From: Pseudomonas sp. BN102
GTDB taxonomy: Bacteria; Pseudomonadota; Gammaproteobacteria; Pseudomonadales; Pseudomonadaceae
Length of the DNA stretch: 64,000 nt
Reading direction: 5' to 3'
Assembly: GCF_029871245.1 (NCBI RefSeq)
Contig: NZ_SSON01000073.1
Coordinates: 151,257-215,256, forward strand
Positions 48,777 through 56,662 of this stretch are shown in pieces. The position numbers and the translations under genes are program-made. Numbering within the stretch: the stretch's first letter is position 1; each line of letters starts with the position of its first letter. The notes beneath the pieces are model-generated. The model saw only the letters and a list, made by a program, of their open reading frames with translations. It had not been told where the DNA came from and made no database searches.

Positions 48777-49494
48777 CCGGTCGCTTGAGCCACCCTTCGA
48801 ACGCCGTGCGCAGGTCGGTGGTGGGCGGTGGCGCGAAGCGCATCCGCTCGAACATGGTGTTGAGATGGCCGATCAGCCGTTCGGTCGCGGCCTGCGTATC
48901 ACCTGCCTCGAGAGCCGCCAGCAGGTTCAGCTGCTCGTCACAGGCACCCGCGGACAGGACTTCCTCCTTGTTCAGCGCGATGGTCAGCGAAGCGCGCGAC
49001 AACAGGCCGCGGAGGAACTTGAGCAGCAGCGGGTTGCCGGCGTATTCCGCCAGCAGCAGATGGAATCGCGCGGAACCCTCCGTCAGGCCGGCGCGATCCC
49101 CCGCCGCGAGGCAGCGGCGCTGCTCCGCCACCAGCCCGCGCAATTCGGCGAACTGCTCGCGTCCGAGCCGCGGGCCCACCAAGCGGATCACCTCGGACTC
49201 GATGAGAATCCGTGCTTCCAGTACCTGCCTGGCCTGGCACTCGGTCGGCCGGGCGATGCTGGCGATCTGGTTCGGCTCCATGACCACCGCACCCTCCTCG
49301 GCCAGTCGGCTCAGCGCACGCTGGATGGTCGAGGCGCTGACCTGAAAGATCCGTCCCAGGGTTTCCTTGTTCAACCGAGTGGTGGGCGCCAGGCGCTTCT
49401 CGAGGATCGCCGTATAGATGCTGTCGTAGACGAATCGGCTGGACGCGGACTGTACCGACTTCACCGTCGCCATCTGAGTATGGGTTCCGATCAT
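48715..49494 (-). CDS. GntR/FCD-family transcriptional regulator (second of a tandem pair)
   Basis: This 259-residue regulator has an N-terminal winged helix (DSIYTAILEKRLAPTTRLN, VSASTIQRALSRLAEEG) and a C-terminal all-helical FCD ligand domain. Of the three histidines that hold the metal in many FCD proteins, the first (FHLLLAEYAGN) and third (IGHLN) are present, but the second position is Gln (DEQLNLLAAL), so the ligand site is altered. The ATG at 49494 is preferred to a GTG at 49500. It follows the first GntR gene by about 20 nt, and its last 62 nt overlap the convergent EAL gene. Confidence 0.85.
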   Translation of the reverse strand: MIGTHTQMATVKSVQSASSRFVYDSIYTAILEKRLAPTTRLNKETLGRIFQVSASTIQRALSRLAEEGAVVMEPNQIASIARPTECQARQVLEARILIESEVIRLVGPRLGREQFAELRGLVAEQRRCLAAGDRAGLTEGSARFHLLLAEYAGNPLLLKFLRGLLSRASLTIALNKEEVLSAGACDEQLNLLAALEAGDTQAATERLIGHLNTMFERMRFAPPPTTDLRTAFEGWLKRPVNARSSGTPSRGTARRGSAG

Positions 49495-49514
49495 GGTCAC
49501 ACCTGCCTGGATGA

Positions 49515-50210
49515 CTAGCCGCCGATATCCGGCGGCAGACGCAAGTTGATGTTCAAACGCACGCCTTCATTGAGGATGTGCTGGCGCATCGCGCGGCTGG
49601 CTTGCTCGCTGTCGTGGTTGCGGATGGCGCGCAGGATGGTTTCGTGTTCCTGCAGTACCTCCTCGGCGTACTCCGCGTTGCGTGTCATCAGCGCGTCGCT
49701 CTGCTCCAGCGCATCACCGATCTGCCGGGAAACACTGAGGAAGATCGGGTTGGAGCTGAGCGCGACCAGCTGCCGGTGGAAGGCGGTATAGGCCCCTGCG
49801 AGAAGCGAAGGGTTGCGATCCTCCACCGCCTCGCGCATGTCCAGCAGCAGCAGGCGCAGCTGGCTCAGGTCGGCGCTGGCCGCCGTCTGAGCCACCAGCC
49901 CGGCGGTGAAGGGCTCCAGCGCGTAGCGCAGCTGCAGCACATCCTCCAGGCTCGCCCCGGGCGCGCGGACTTCCGCCAGGGCCTTGCCCTGGCGCTCCAG
50001 CACCATCACCCCCTTGCCCGGAAGCGAGCGCACCACGCCGAGGGTTTCCAGCACGGTGATCGCCTCGCGCAGGCTCGGACGGCTGACCTCCAGCCGCTCG
50101 GCCAGCTCACGCTGGCCCGGCAGCATCTGGCCCGCCGCCCACTGGCCCTGCTCGATGGGTTCGAGCAGTTTCTTGACCACCGAATCGATCAGCTTGGACG
50201 AAGAGAACAT
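49515..50210 (-). CDS. FadR-type GntR/FCD transcriptional regulator
   Basis: This 231-residue regulator has an N-terminal FadR-like winged helix (ELAERLEVSRPSLREAITVLETLG, PGKGVMV) and an FCD domain with the full histidine set (FHRQLVALSSN, HETILRAI, RQHILNEG), suggesting a metal-bound organic-acid ligand. It lies downstream of the DctA-like transporter (97 nt) and upstream of a second GntR gene on the same strand. GGT-N3-ACC sites before dctA are plausible targets. The ribosome site GGGAGGG precedes the ATG at 50210. Confidence 0.88.
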   Translation of the reverse strand: MFSSSKLIDSVVKKLLEPIEQGQWAAGQMLPGQRELAERLEVSRPSLREAITVLETLGVVRSLPGKGVMVLERQGKALAEVRAPGASLEDVLQLRYALEPFTAGLVAQTAASADLSQLRLLLLDMREAVEDRNPSLLAGAYTAFHRQLVALSSNPIFLSVSRQIGDALEQSDALMTRNAEYAEEVLQEHETILRAIRNHDSEQASRAMRQHILNEGVRLNINLRLPPDIGG

Positions 50211-50307
50211 CTATCCCTCCCTATTTGAAGATTTCCCGTTGCAGCACCCACGGCGCGGCCGCACCGCCCGTGGCCTGCGATGAGAGCAGAGCCGAGCGGC
50301 GCTGTCA

Positions 50308-51630
50308 TCAACGGCCGGCCTCGCTTTCCGCTGCCGTGCGCAGCTGTGCACCGCCCGCGGCCACGGGCGCCTTACGGCCGTCCAGCAGGGACTGCGCACG
50401 GCCGACATCGATATCGTTCTCCCAGCGGGCGATGGCCACGGTGGCCACGCAGTTGCCGATCAGGTTGGTCAGCGCACGGCCGATGCCCATGAACCAATCG
50501 ACCGACAGCACCAGCACCAGGCCGGCCGCCGGAATGGCAGGCACTGCGGTGAGGGTCGCGGCGAGAATCACCAGCGCCGAGCCCGGGATCCCGTGGGCGC
50601 CCTTCGAGGTAACCAGGGACACCAGCAGGATGGTAAGCAGGTCGCTCATCGCCAGCGGCGTGCCGGTGGCATGGGCGATGAACACTACCGCCAGGGTCAG
50701 GTAGATGGAAAAACCGTCGAGGTTGAACGAATAGCCGGTGGGAATCACCAGGCCGACGGTGGAACTGCGGATGCCCAGGTGCTCCAGCTTGCGCATGACC
50801 TGGGGCAGCACCGCATCGGACGACGCGGTGCCGGCGACGATCAGCAGCTCCTCGCGGAAATAACGCAGGAACGGCAGCAGGCGCACCCCGCACAGACGCA
50901 GTACGCTACCGAGCACCGCCAGCACGAAGAGCGCGCAGGTGAGGTAGAACACTACCACCAGCGCACCGAGGTGGCTGAGGGATTCGAGGCCGTACTTGCT
51001 GGTGGTGAAGGCCACCGCACCAAAAACGCCCAGGGGCGCGAGGCGCACGATCATAGCCATGATGCGAAAGATCACGTGGCTGAACTCGTTGACCAGCCGG
51101 GCGACACCGCTGGCCTGTTCGCCCACCAGGTTCAGGGCGCTGCCGAACAGCACTGAGAACAGCAGGACCTGGAGGATGTCGTTCTGGGCGAACGCACTGA
51201 ACACCGAGGACGGAATCAACCCCAGCAGGAAGGCCACCGGCCCGTGCATCGCCTGGGTCCCGCCGCTGTAGATGGCCGCATCGCTGGCCGAAAGGTCGTT
51301 CAGGTCGATGCTGGCGCCATCGCCCAGGCCGATGCCGTAGGCGACCACCAGGCCGATGACCAGGGCGAAGGTGGTCAGCACCTCGAAATAGATCACCGAC
51401 TTCAGGCCAATGCGCCCGACCTTCTTCAGGTCGCCGGCGCCGGACATGCCATTGACCACCACGCAGAAGACGATCAGGGCGATCAGCATCTTGATCAGCT
51501 TGATGAAACCATCGCCGAGAGGTTTCAGTTGAGTGGACAATTCAGGCAGGGCGATGCCGCACAAGACGCCGAGCACGAGGCCAATCATGACTTGCAGGAA
51601 GATCGAGCGAGTGCAGAGTTTCCAGAGCAT
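50308..51630 (-). CDS. dctA: DctA-like dicarboxylate:cation symporter
   Basis: This 440-residue secondary transporter of the DAACS family takes up C4-dicarboxylates or acidic amino acids with H+ or Na+. Signatures are present: GFIKLIKMLIALIVFCVVV near residue 40, the serine-rich re-entrant loop IVAGTASSDAVLPQVM, and the NLDGFSIYLTLAVVFIAHA and SKGAHGIPGSALVILAATL segments that form the binding site. The usual sigma-54 -24/-12 promoter and DctD control were not seen; instead GntR-type sites lie upstream. The exact substrate, and whether it is the main DctA or a paralogue, is open. Confidence 0.85.
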   Translation of the reverse strand: MLWKLCTRSIFLQVMIGLVLGVLCGIALPELSTQLKPLGDGFIKLIKMLIALIVFCVVVNGMSGAGDLKKVGRIGLKSVIYFEVLTTFALVIGLVVAYGIGLGDGASIDLNDLSASDAAIYSGGTQAMHGPVAFLLGLIPSSVFSAFAQNDILQVLLFSVLFGSALNLVGEQASGVARLVNEFSHVIFRIMAMIVRLAPLGVFGAVAFTTSKYGLESLSHLGALVVVFYLTCALFVLAVLGSVLRLCGVRLLPFLRYFREELLIVAGTASSDAVLPQVMRKLEHLGIRSSTVGLVIPTGYSFNLDGFSIYLTLAVVFIAHATGTPLAMSDLLTILLVSLVTSKGAHGIPGSALVILAATLTAVPAIPAAGLVLVLSVDWFMGIGRALTNLIGNCVATVAIARWENDIDVGRAQSLLDGRKAPVAAGGAQLRTAAESEAGR

Positions 51631-51704
51631 TGCGGGAGGTCTCCAGTCGGTGCGACTGTCCGCCTCCGTCGATTCCGGGGGTCGGACGACCGCTTAATTG
51701 TTGT

Positions 51705-51722
51705 GGTATTACCGGTCAGACC
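51705..51722. promoter_or_regulatory. Two abutting GntR/FadR-type operators upstream of the dctA-like gene
   Basis: GGTATTACC (51705-51713) is directly followed by GGTCAGACC (51714-51722). Both fit GGT-N3-ACC, the core of FadR/LldR-type operators (TNGTNNNACNA). On the minus strand a possible -10, TAATAC, overlaps them, so binding could block the promoter. They lie 75-92 nt upstream of the transporter start and not near another gene on that strand. Confidence 0.6.
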
Positions 51723-51925
51723 AGTGCAGCCTATGCCCAGCTTGCGGAACTGGCAAGCCCCTCTTCGCGCAACCCGCGACGAATGGGCAGGCTAAGCTCG
51801 CCGGAGCAGCCAGGCAGCCTCCGCCCAGCGCGGACCTGGAGGTCCGCGAGAAAAAAATCGGCCTGGCCCTTGGAACTTGCTGCCAGCGCCCACACTCAGT
51901 GGCGCACATTGCCCAGAGGTGCTCA

Positions 51926-54571
51926 ATGCGCGCCAACACCCCGCCAGTGGAAAATCCGGCCAACGGCCCGCTCAACGAAGAACCCGCCCCACTGCGCTGG
52001 CTCGACCGCCTCACGGCCTACCGCCAGTGGATAGTCATCGCCTTTACCCTGCTGGTTTTCGTCCTCGGCCTGCTGGCCTGCTGGCACCTGCTGCGCGAGC
52101 TCGATCCCGACGCCCTGCGCACTGCCGTCCACAACGTCCCCGGCAGCAGCCTGCTGCTCGCCCTGGGCGCGACCCTGCTCAGCTACATCGCCTACGTGGG
52201 CTACGAGTGGTCGGGCTGCCGCTTCGCCGGCGTGCACCTGCCGCTGCGGCGCATGGCCCTGGGCAGCTTCTGCGCCTCCGGCATCGGCAACGCAGTGGGT
52301 CTGTCAATGCTCACCGGCGGCTCGGTGCGTTTCCGTCTTTACGGGCGCGACAAGCTGGGCGCCGGCGATATCGCCCGCATCACCCTGTTCGCCAGCCTGG
52401 CCCTGGGTTCGGCCCTGCCGCTGCTGGCGGCCCTGGCGGCGCTGAGCGCGCCGGCCGCCGCGTCCCTTGCCCTCGGCCTGCCGGAAAGCCTGGTGACAAC
52501 CCTCGCCGCAGCCGTGCTGCTGGCCGGCGCCTTGCTGATCGTCTGGATTTCGCGCCAGCGCGCGCCGGACGCGCCGGTGCCCGGCTGCATCGACTTCCCG
52601 CTGGGCAATCGCAGCGTGCGCCTGCCCGGCCTGCGCCTGGCGGCGTTGCAGCTGCTGATCACCTTGGTCGATGTCTGCGCCGCCGCCTGCGTGCTCTATG
52701 TGCTGCTGCCCGAAGCGCCGCCCCTGGGCGCCTTCCTGCTGGTCTACCTGCTGGCCCTCGCTGCCGGTGTTCTCAGCCATGTGCCTGGTGGTGTCGGTGT
52801 GTTCGAGGCCGTGCTGCTGGCCGCCTTCGCCGGTCAGCTGGGCGCCGCACCGCTCGCTGCGGCCCTGCTGCTCTACCGCCTGATCTATATCGGCCTACCC
52901 CTGGTGCTGGCCTGCCTGCTGCTGCTGGCCAACGAGGCCCAGCGCCTGTTCCCGGCCGGCCGCCAGGCCCTGCGCGCCGCCTCCGGCCTGGCAGCGCCGG
53001 TGCTCTCGCTGCTGGTGTTCCTCGCTGGCGTGGTGCTGCTGTTTTCCGGCGTCACCCCGGCGGTGGACACCCGTCTGGAGCACATGAGCTTCCTGATTCC
53101 GCACCGGTTGATCGACGCCTCGCACCTGGCGGCCAGCCTGGTAGGGGTGCTCTGCCTGCTGCTGGCCCACGGCCTGCGCCATCGCCTGTCGGCGGCCTGG
53201 GCGCTGACGGTGGTGTTGCTGCTGGCGGGCGCCGGGCTGTCCCTGCTCAAGGGGTTCGACTGGGAAGAGGCCAGCCTGCTGACCCTGACCGCCGTACTGC
53301 TGGCGATTTTCCGCAGGGCCTTCTATCGCCCCAGCCGCCTGCTGGAAGTGCCCTTCTCGCCGCTCAACCTGGCGGCCAGCGCCTGCGTGCTGCTGGCAGC
53401 AGTCTGGCTGATGTTCTTCGCCTTCCAGAACGTGCCCTACAGCCATGAACTCTGGTGGCAGTTCGAGGTGGATGGCGACGCCCCGCGCGCCCTGCGCGCG
53501 TCCCTGGCGAGCGGTCTGCTGCTGGCCGGCATAGCCCTGGCCTGGCTGCTGCGGCCGGTGCCGCCGACCATTCACGAGCCCACAGAAGAAGAACTGCAGC
53601 GCGCCGCCGAAGTGATCCGCGGCTCCGACCAGCCGGATGGCGGCCTGGTGCTGACCGGCGACAAGGCCCTGCTATTCCATCCCCGCGGCGACGCCTTCCT
53701 GATGTATGCACGCCGCGGCCGCAGCCTCGTGGCACTGTTCGACCCCATAGGCCCGACCGCCCGCCGCGCCGAGCTGATCTGGCAGTTCCGCGACCTCTGC
53801 GACTTCCACCGGGCGCGGCCGGTGTTCTACCAGGTGCGTGCGGAGAACCTGCCCTACTACATGGACATCGGCCTGACCGCCCTGAAGCTGGGCGAGGAGG
53901 CGCGGGTCGACCTCACCCGCTTCGACCTGGAGGGCAAGAGCAAGACCATGAAGGACCTGCGCTACACCCTCAGCCGGGGCCAGCGCGACGGCCTCAGCCT
54001 GCAGATCTACGAGGCTGGCACCGCTCCCCTGGAGCGTTTGCAGGCCATTTCCGAAGCCTGGATGCAGGGCAAGCAGGCGCGCGAAAAGGGCTTCTCACTC
54101 GGCCGTTTCGACCCGGACTACCTGCGCCATTTCCGCATTGCCACCATCCAGTTCGAGGGTAAGCCGGTGGCCTTCGCCAACCTGCTGGAAACCGCCGGCA
54201 ACGCCCTGTCCAGCATCGACCTGATGCGGGTTCACCCCCACGCGCCTAAGCTGACCATGGAGTTCCTCATGCTCAGCCTGCTGCTGCATTACAAGGAGCG
54301 CGGCCATGCGCGCTTCAGCCTGGGCATGGTGCCGCTGGCGGGCCTGCAGCCGCGTCGCGGCGCACCGCTGACCCAGCGCCTGGGCGCGCTGGTTTTCCGC
54401 CGTGGCGAACAGTTCTATAACTTCCAGGGGCTGCGCCGTTTCAAGGAAAAGTTCCAGCCCGACTGGGAGCCGCGCTACATGGCGGTGCCCGCCGGCCTCG
54501 ACCCGCTGGTGGCCCTGGCCGATACGGCGGCGCTGATTGCCGGCGGTTTCACCGGCCTGGTCAAACGTTGA
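51926..54571 (+). CDS. mprF: MprF-type alanyl-phosphatidylglycerol synthase/flippase
   Basis: This 881-residue integral-membrane enzyme transfers alanine (or lysine) from aminoacyl-tRNA to phosphatidylglycerol and flips the product, raising resistance to cationic peptides and acid. The N-terminal about 540 residues hold roughly 14 membrane segments (flippase; HVPGGVGVFEAVLL is typical) and the C-terminal about 330 residues are the cytosolic DUF2156 synthase (DKALLFHPRGDAFLMYARRG, LRYTLSRGQRDGL). The same locus in P. aeruginosa, PA0920, is a proven alanyl-PG synthase of the same length. The ATG at 51926 has an AGAGGTG site. A VirJ-like gene follows by 7 nt. Confidence 0.92.
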   Translation: MRANTPPVENPANGPLNEEPAPLRWLDRLTAYRQWIVIAFTLLVFVLGLLACWHLLRELDPDALRTAVHNVPGSSLLLALGATLLSYIAYVGYEWSGCRFAGVHLPLRRMALGSFCASGIGNAVGLSMLTGGSVRFRLYGRDKLGAGDIARITLFASLALGSALPLLAALAALSAPAAASLALGLPESLVTTLAAAVLLAGALLIVWISRQRAPDAPVPGCIDFPLGNRSVRLPGLRLAALQLLITLVDVCAAACVLYVLLPEAPPLGAFLLVYLLALAAGVLSHVPGGVGVFEAVLLAAFAGQLGAAPLAAALLLYRLIYIGLPLVLACLLLLANEAQRLFPAGRQALRAASGLAAPVLSLLVFLAGVVLLFSGVTPAVDTRLEHMSFLIPHRLIDASHLAASLVGVLCLLLAHGLRHRLSAAWALTVVLLLAGAGLSLLKGFDWEEASLLTLTAVLLAIFRRAFYRPSRLLEVPFSPLNLAASACVLLAAVWLMFFAFQNVPYSHELWWQFEVDGDAPRALRASLASGLLLAGIALAWLLRPVPPTIHEPTEEELQRAAEVIRGSDQPDGGLVLTGDKALLFHPRGDAFLMYARRGRSLVALFDPIGPTARRAELIWQFRDLCDFHRARPVFYQVRAENLPYYMDIGLTALKLGEEARVDLTRFDLEGKSKTMKDLRYTLSRGQRDGLSLQIYEAGTAPLERLQAISEAWMQGKQAREKGFSLGRFDPDYLRHFRIATIQFEGKPVAFANLLETAGNALSSIDLMRVHPHAPKLTMEFLMLSLLLHYKERGHARFSLGMVPLAGLQPRRGAPLTQRLGALVFRRGEQFYNFQGLRRFKEKFQPDWEPRYMAVPAGLDPLVALADTAALIAGGFTGLVKR

Positions 54572-54578
54572 GGTGTCC

Positions 54579-55850
54579 ATGCTCAAGCGCAAATGGCGGC
54601 ACCTGCTGCTGATCCTGATCCTCATCCTGGTGGGCGCGGTCCTGCTGTTCTGGAGCCGGCCCGCGCCCCAGGCGCAGCTGGATCACCTGAAACTGTCCGA
54701 CGGGAGCCCCATGACCCTGGCCAGCCCCCGCGGCTCGGTGCAGCACCGCGTCCTGCTTATGGCCAGCGGAAACCAGCGCCTGGCCGACGCCGATCTGCTA
54801 GCCCTGGCCCGCAATGGCAACGCCCGGCTCCTGCAGGTGGAGCTGCCGGCCCAGGACTGCACAGCCCAACAGCAACGCCTGCAGCAGGTCAGCGAGACCC
54901 TGGGCGGCGCACCCACCCTGGTGGCAGGCGTAGGTCCGGCCGCAGCCTTCGCCTGGCGCTGGCTGGCCGGCCAGGGCGACGACAACGCCCAAGCCCTGTC
55001 CGTCGACTTCAACCTGGACACCCCGGACTGCCCCGCCGCGCTGCCACAGAAGGCCCCCCACGGCCACTGGCTGGCCGCGTGGAACGACAACCCGGACGAC
55101 CTGAGCGCCGCCTTCGCCCGTAGCCAGGCCAACGCCGATACCCTGATCGGCGACTACGACGCCAGCCTGGAGCAGCTGCTGCGCCAGCGCCTGCTGGGCC
55201 TGCTGCAAGGCCAGAGCGAGCCCTTGCCCGTGGTGGAAGTGCCCGCCGCCAGGCCGGCAGATACCATCACCCTGTTCTATTCCGGCGACGGCGGCTGGCG
55301 CGACCTTGACCGCGCCGTGGCCGCCGAGATGGCCAAGCGCGACTACCCGGTGGTCGGCATCGACGCCCTGCGCTACTTCTGGCAGCACAAGAGCCCTGAA
55401 CAAGGCGCTGCCGACCTCAGCCGGCTGATGCAGGACTATCGCGAGAAATGGGGCGCCAGGCGCTTCGTGCTGGCCGGCTACTCCTTCGGCGCCGACGTGC
55501 TGCCGGCGTTCTACAATCGCCTGCCCAGGACGGACCAGGAGCAGGTGGACGCCATCCTGCTCCTGGCCCTGGCCCGCAGCGGAAGCTTCGAGATCGAGGT
55601 GCAGGGCTGGCTCGGCAAGGCCGGCCAGGAAGCCGCCACCGGTCCTGAACTGGCCAGGCTGCCCGCGGCAAAGGTGCTCTGCGTGTTCGGCAAGGAAGAG
55701 GCGACGGAAAGCGGCTGCACCCAGGAAGGCGCCGTGGGCGAACATCTGGAACTGCCCGGCGGCCACCATTACGACGAGAACTACCCGGCATTGGCGGAGA
55801 AATTGCTGAAAGCGGTTGAAAAACGCCAGGGCGAACAGACGAAGTCTTGA
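54579..55850 (+). CDS. VirJ-like alanyl-phosphatidylglycerol hydrolase
   Basis: This 423-residue alpha/beta hydrolase is anchored or secreted via an N-terminal hydrophobic segment (about 8-26). The VirJ domain is in the C-terminal half: the nucleophile elbow GYSFG with Ser302, YSGDGGWRDLD before it, and a final His in GGHHYDENY. In P. aeruginosa the partner gene PA0919 encodes the periplasmic hydrolase that removes alanine from Ala-PG, setting the steady-state level. The 7-nt spacing from mprF gives a synthesis-and-removal operon. Confidence 0.88.
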   Translation: MLKRKWRHLLLILILILVGAVLLFWSRPAPQAQLDHLKLSDGSPMTLASPRGSVQHRVLLMASGNQRLADADLLALARNGNARLLQVELPAQDCTAQQQRLQQVSETLGGAPTLVAGVGPAAAFAWRWLAGQGDDNAQALSVDFNLDTPDCPAALPQKAPHGHWLAAWNDNPDDLSAAFARSQANADTLIGDYDASLEQLLRQRLLGLLQGQSEPLPVVEVPAARPADTITLFYSGDGGWRDLDRAVAAEMAKRDYPVVGIDALRYFWQHKSPEQGAADLSRLMQDYREKWGARRFVLAGYSFGADVLPAFYNRLPRTDQEQVDAILLLALARSGSFEIEVQGWLGKAGQEAATGPELARLPAAKVLCVFGKEEATESGCTQEGAVGEHLELPGGHHYDENYPALAEKLLKAVEKRQGEQTKS

Positions 55851-55929
55851 CCCGGATTCAGATTCCGTTAAGGGAGTGGGGTTATCCTGCCGGGCGAATC
55901 CGCCACAAGGTGCGGAACGAGGAACCGTA

Positions 55930-56478
55930 ATGAGTCTGAAAAGTACCCCCTCCCGCTATGGAAGCCTGTCCATCGCCCTGCACTGGCTGATGCTGGTGCT
56001 GATCGCAGCCGTTTACGCCTGCATCGAACTCAAGGGCAACTTTCCCAAGGGCAGCGAAACCCGCGAACTGCTCAAGCAGTGGCACTTCATGCTCGGCATG
56101 GCCATCTTCGCCCTGGTCTGGCTGCGCCTGATCGGCCGCCTGCTGGCCCCCACTCCGCCGATAGCACCGGCTCCGGCCACCTGGCAGAACGCCCTGGCCA
56201 AGCTGATGCACCTGGCGCTCTACGCGCTGATGATCGGCGCTCCCCTGGCCGGCTGGCTGATCCTCAGCGCCGCCGGCAAGCCCGTTCCCTTCTTCGGCCT
56301 GGAACTGCCGCCGCTGATCGACAAGAACCCGGATCTTGCCGGGCAGATCAAGGAACTGCACGAGCTGGCGGGCACCGCCGGCTACTGGCTGATCGGCCTG
56401 CACGCTGTTGCAGGGCTGTTTCACCACTTCGTCAGCCGGGATAACACGCTGGTGAGGATGTTGCCCGGGCGCAGCTGA
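55930..56478 (+). CDS. Cytochrome b561 family protein
   Basis: This 182-residue di-haem inner-membrane protein has four membrane helices and haem-ligand histidines in ALHWLML, QWHFMLGM, LMHLALYAL and IGLHAVAGL, followed by LFHHF. Members oxidise ubiquinol and pass electrons to superoxide or other acceptors. The ATG at 55930 follows a CGAGGAACC site. It lies 79 nt after the VirJ gene on the same strand and may have its own promoter. The electron partner is unknown. Confidence 0.92.
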   Translation: MSLKSTPSRYGSLSIALHWLMLVLIAAVYACIELKGNFPKGSETRELLKQWHFMLGMAIFALVWLRLIGRLLAPTPPIAPAPATWQNALAKLMHLALYALMIGAPLAGWLILSAAGKPVPFFGLELPPLIDKNPDLAGQIKELHELAGTAGYWLIGLHAVAGLFHHFVSRDNTLVRMLPGRS

Positions 56479-56499
56479 GTGTCTAGTTGATGTACTGAG

Positions 56500-56521
56500 C
56501 CCTCTCCCTTCAGCGAGAGGG
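56500..56521 (+). terminator. Possible hairpin after cytochrome b561
   Basis: CCCTCTC-CCTTCAGC-GAGAGGG is a 7-bp stem, 22 nt after the stop codon. It lacks a T run, so it is either a weak terminator or a variant of a common Pseudomonas hairpin repeat. Confidence 0.4.
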
Positions 56522-56559
56522 TTGCGCCACTTGAACGTGCACCTGTGCCCCCGGATTCC

Positions 56560-56644
56560 GTAGGTTGGGCTGAGCCAAGCGAAGCCCAACGACTCCATGG
56601 GGCAATCCCGCACGTTGGGCTTCGTCGAACTCAGCCCAACCTAC
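56560..56644. repeat. Nested inverted repeats between cytochrome b561 and kup
   Basis: A perfect 15-bp outer pair (GTAGGTTGGGCTGAG at 56560-56574 and its complement at 56630-56644) encloses an inner pair (GAAGCCCAACG at 56581-56591 and CGTTGGGCTTC at 56613-56623). The GTTGGGCT core resembles the palindrome at 28253-28270. It lies between convergent genes. Confidence 0.7.
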
Positions 56645-56662
56645 AAAGGCCGTCGCTCCCGT

